Assembly: GCA_947371775.1 (NCBI GenBank)
Contig: CANBQX010000031.1
Span: 1-15,919, forward strand
DNA: 15,919 bases
Source: Comamonadaceae bacterium
GTDB lineage: Bacteria; Pseudomonadota; Gammaproteobacteria; Burkholderiales; Burkholderiaceae_C
Direction: 5' to 3'
Part shown: positions 14,284-15,919 of the stretch, one piece after another
Layout: every line of letters begins with the position of its first letter
How positions within the stretch are numbered: the stretch's first letter is position 1
Made by a program: the position numbers and the translations under genes
Notes under the pieces: model-generated
Seen by the model: the letters and a program-made list of their open reading frames with translations, nothing else
What the model was told of the DNA's origin: nothing
Databases searched by the model: none

Positions 14284-15297
14284 CTACCAGCGCTGCAGGG
14301 CGTCAAGCAGTTTGCGCTTGACGTCCTCGCTGGCAAAGCTGGCGTCAATCGAGGTCTGCGCGATAGAGCGGGTGATCTCATCCGTCCATCCAAACGCCTG
14401 GCGGCACAGGGCGTATTCGCCCACCAGACTTGCGTCCAGCAGGGCCGGGTCGTCGGTGTTGACACTTACCCGCACGCCCGCTTGGCGCAAGCGCTCGAGG
14501 GGGTGCTGCTCGATCGACGGGTAAACGCCCAACGCCAGGTTCGAGGTCGGGCAAATGCCCAGAGGAATTTGCCGCTCGGCCAACATGCGGACCAAGGCGG
14601 GGTCTTCAATGGCACGCACACCATGGTCAATGCGATCGGCCCCCAGCAGGTTCACGGCGTCCCAAACGCCCTCGGGCCCGCTGGACTCACCGGCGTGCAC
14701 CGTTCGCCGCAAGCCGTGTTGCCCCGCCCGCCGAAACGCCTCAGCAAACCGGGGGCCGGTGCGGCCCGCAGTGGCCTCATTGCCGTCGACCGACAAGGCG
14801 ACCACCCGGGGGTGGCGCATCGCATGCAAAAGCTCCACCAGTTCGATGGATTCGTCTGCGGTCTGGGTGCGCAAGAGGCTGATGCACAAGCCGACGCTCG
14901 TCAAACCATCTTGCTCGGCTGCCTGCAAGCCCGCATCGATGGCGTCCAGCATGGCACTCAGGCGGCCATGCCAGGCGTGCCAGTGCGTCGGGTTCACGAT
15001 CACATCCGCATAGCCGGTGCCGTTGTCGGTCAATCGCTGCGCCAGGCCATAGCTGAGCTGCGCCAAGCGCTCGGGGGTGGCCGCCAGGCCGCAGGCCAAG
15101 TCCAGAAAACCCAAAAAATCCGCAAGCCCTGAGAACTTGAACAAGTCTTCCTGCGCTCGGGGCAGCGCCACGCCTTCTGCCCTGGCCCAGCGCGCGATGG
15201 TGTCGGCATCAAAGCAGCCTTCCAGATGCAGATGCACCTCGGCTTTGGGAAGGGACTGGAGGCGCGAGGCCTCGGTGGCTTGGAAGGATGCAGTCAT
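14284..15297 (-). CDS. add: Adenosine deaminase
   Basis: The 337-residue protein is an amidohydrolase-fold purine deaminase that converts adenosine (and deoxyadenosine) to inosine plus ammonia in the cytoplasm. Zinc ligands are His22 and His24 (EVHLHLEG), His201 (VHAGES) and Asp282 (NTDDP); Glu204 is the catalytic acid/base, and His225 and Asp283 complete the active site. The DGNE segment (171-174) corresponds to the GDE of adenosine deaminases; adenine deaminases differ there, so adenosine is the better guess. That choice rests on one motif. The gene is convergent with the lipoprotein gene and divergent from the crotonase gene. No clear ribosome binding site precedes the ATG. Confidence 0.88.
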   Translation of the reverse strand: MTASFQATEASRLQSLPKAEVHLHLEGCFDADTIARWARAEGVALPRAQEDLFKFSGLADFLGFLDLACGLAATPERLAQLSYGLAQRLTDNGTGYADVIVNPTHWHAWHGRLSAMLDAIDAGLQAAEQDGLTSVGLCISLLRTQTADESIELVELLHAMRHPRVVALSVDGNEATAGRTGPRFAEAFRRAGQHGLRRTVHAGESSGPEGVWDAVNLLGADRIDHGVRAIEDPALVRMLAERQIPLGICPTSNLALGVYPSIEQHPLERLRQAGVRVSVNTDDPALLDASLVGEYALCRQAFGWTDEITRSIAQTSIDASFASEDVKRKLLDALQRW

Positions 15298-15305
15298 GGG
15301 GGTGA

Positions 15306-15335
15306 TTGTCTGAGAATTCCTTCACCCGTTAGGAT
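15306..15335 (+). promoter_or_regulatory. Candidate promoter of the crotonase-like gene
   Basis: TTGTCT (15306-15311), an 18-base spacer and TAGGAT (15330-15335) each match consensus at 4 of 6 positions. This gives a leader of about 35 bases before the ATG. It is a modest candidate only. Confidence 0.35.
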
Positions 15336-15341
15336 TCACCC
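15321..15341. repeat. Direct repeat TTCACCC x2 in the add/crotonase divergent region
   Basis: TTCACCC occurs at 15321-15327 and 15335-15341, a 14-base period, flanking the proposed -10 of the crotonase-like gene. The second copy extends into the palindrome ACCCGGGT (15338-15345). It may be an operator; the factor is unknown. Confidence 0.35.
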
Positions 15342-15377
15342 GGGTCGCTGGCCCGCTCATTGAAACAAGGAAACCCT

Positions 15378-15919
15378 ATGAAGACCTGGCTTACCTACAC
15401 GCTCACAGACGGCGTTGCTACTTTGCACCTGGACGATGGCAAGGCCAACGCCATGGGAATCGACATGCTGGCCGCCATCAACGAAGCGCTGGACCGCGCG
15501 GAAAAAGAGGCCAAGGTCGTGGTTTTGCAGGGGCGCGACGGCGTGTTTTCTGCAGGCTTTGACCTCAAGGTGTTTGCGCGCGGTGGGCCCGATGTGCCTG
15601 CCATGCTGGATGCGGGCTTGCGCCTGTGCGCGCGCTTGGTGGGCTACCCCTTGCCCGTGCTGGCGGTGTGCACCGGGCATGCGCTGGCGCTGGGTGCGAT
15701 CTTGCTCAATTGCTGCGACGCGCGCATCGGCACGCTGGGAGCCTCGCGCATCCAAATCAACGAAGTGCGCATCGGCATGACCTTGCCGCTGTCGTCGCTG
15801 GAGGCCTGCCGCCGCAAACTGGCGCCAGCCCACTTTCAGGCCGCGACCACCCTGGGGCTTCCCTTCACGCCCGAGTCGGCGCTGGTGGCCGGATTTTTTG
15901 AAGAGGTGGTGCCGGCTGA
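15378..15919 (+). CDS. Enoyl-CoA hydratase/isomerase (crotonase) family protein, 3' end cut by window
   Basis: The frame is open from the ATG at 15378 to the window end, giving 180 complete codons; the family is usually about 230-260 residues, so the last quarter is missing. AAGGA is seven bases before the ATG. The oxyanion-hole motifs are SAGFDL (58-63) and GHALALGAILL (100-110). Glu129 (INEVRIGM) aligns with the first catalytic glutamate of crotonase. The second glutamate position appears to be Ala155 or Gln154, so a standard hydratase is doubtful and an isomerase, hydrolase or other crotonase activity is as likely. It acts on acyl-CoA thioesters in the cytoplasm. It is divergent from add, 80 bases apart. 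Confidence 0.82.
   Translation, partial: MKTWLTYTLTDGVATLHLDDGKANAMGIDMLAAINEALDRAEKEAKVVVLQGRDGVFSAGFDLKVFARGGPDVPAMLDAGLRLCARLVGYPLPVLAVCTGHALALGAILLNCCDARIGTLGASRIQINEVRIGMTLPLSSLEACRRKLAPAHFQAATTLGLPFTPESALVAGFFEEVVPA

Noticed and set aside
14280..14294. AGCGCT-ACC-AGCGCT hairpin between the convergent lipoprotein and add genes
   Set aside because: There is no T-run on either side and it overlaps the add stop codon; AGCGCT is itself a palindrome, so chance is likely.

Overview
The window is a GC-rich, densely packed chromosomal segment that reads as a betaproteobacterium of the order Burkholderiales, most likely Comamonadaceae (Rhodoferax/Polaromonas/Acidovorax-like). This is inferred from protein flavour and gene order: an intracellular PHB depolymerase, an RnfB-type ferredoxin, an aromatic aminotransferase, uvrB, then a full isc operon. 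I could not run a database search. Nearly everything is core metabolism. I see no phage, insertion sequence, CRISPR array, toxin-antitoxin pair or defence island.

Layout. (1) 1-851, + strand: the 3' end of the propionyl-CoA carboxylase biotin subunit (pccA), overlapping by 4 bases a VOC-fold protein that is probably a methylmalonyl-CoA epimerase. (2) 875-4308, - strand: an aromatic/aspartate aminotransferase, then an intracellular polyhydroxybutyrate depolymerase (phaZ) whose stop overlaps the start of a soluble RnfB-like ferredoxin. phaZ appears to have its own promoter, with an 11-bp palindromic operator candidate. (3) 4451-6559, +: uvrB, divergent from the aminotransferase. (4) 6628-11962, +: an iscR-type operator/promoter followed by iscR, iscS, iscU, iscA, hscB, hscA and fdx, the complete housekeeping Fe-S assembly operon except iscX. 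(5) 11975-12852, +: dnaQ 12 bases after fdx, then tRNA-Val(CAC) and a strong intrinsic terminator. (6) 13018-14274, +: a probable lipoprotein with an atypical metallophosphoesterase domain. (7) 14284-15297, -: adenosine deaminase, convergent with the lipoprotein gene. (8) 15378-end, +: a crotonase-fold protein cut by the window edge.

How they work together. The left edge belongs to propionyl-CoA catabolism (carboxylation, then epimerisation). The next cluster mobilises stored PHB and ends in an electron-transfer ferredoxin. The isc block makes Fe-S clusters and is probably repressed by IscR through the site at 6628-6652. The RnfB-like protein (three predicted cluster sites) is one likely client of that machinery.

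The most interesting non-routine points are: the 66-residue Lys/Ala/Pro tail on PhaZ, which suggests DNA or polyphosphate binding; the PhaZ-RnfB translational coupling; the divergent lipoprotein phosphoesterase; a His-to-Gln change at a predicted metal ligand of the VOC protein; and the regulatory dyads upstream of phaZ and iscR. I did not find a convincing new multi-gene system here.
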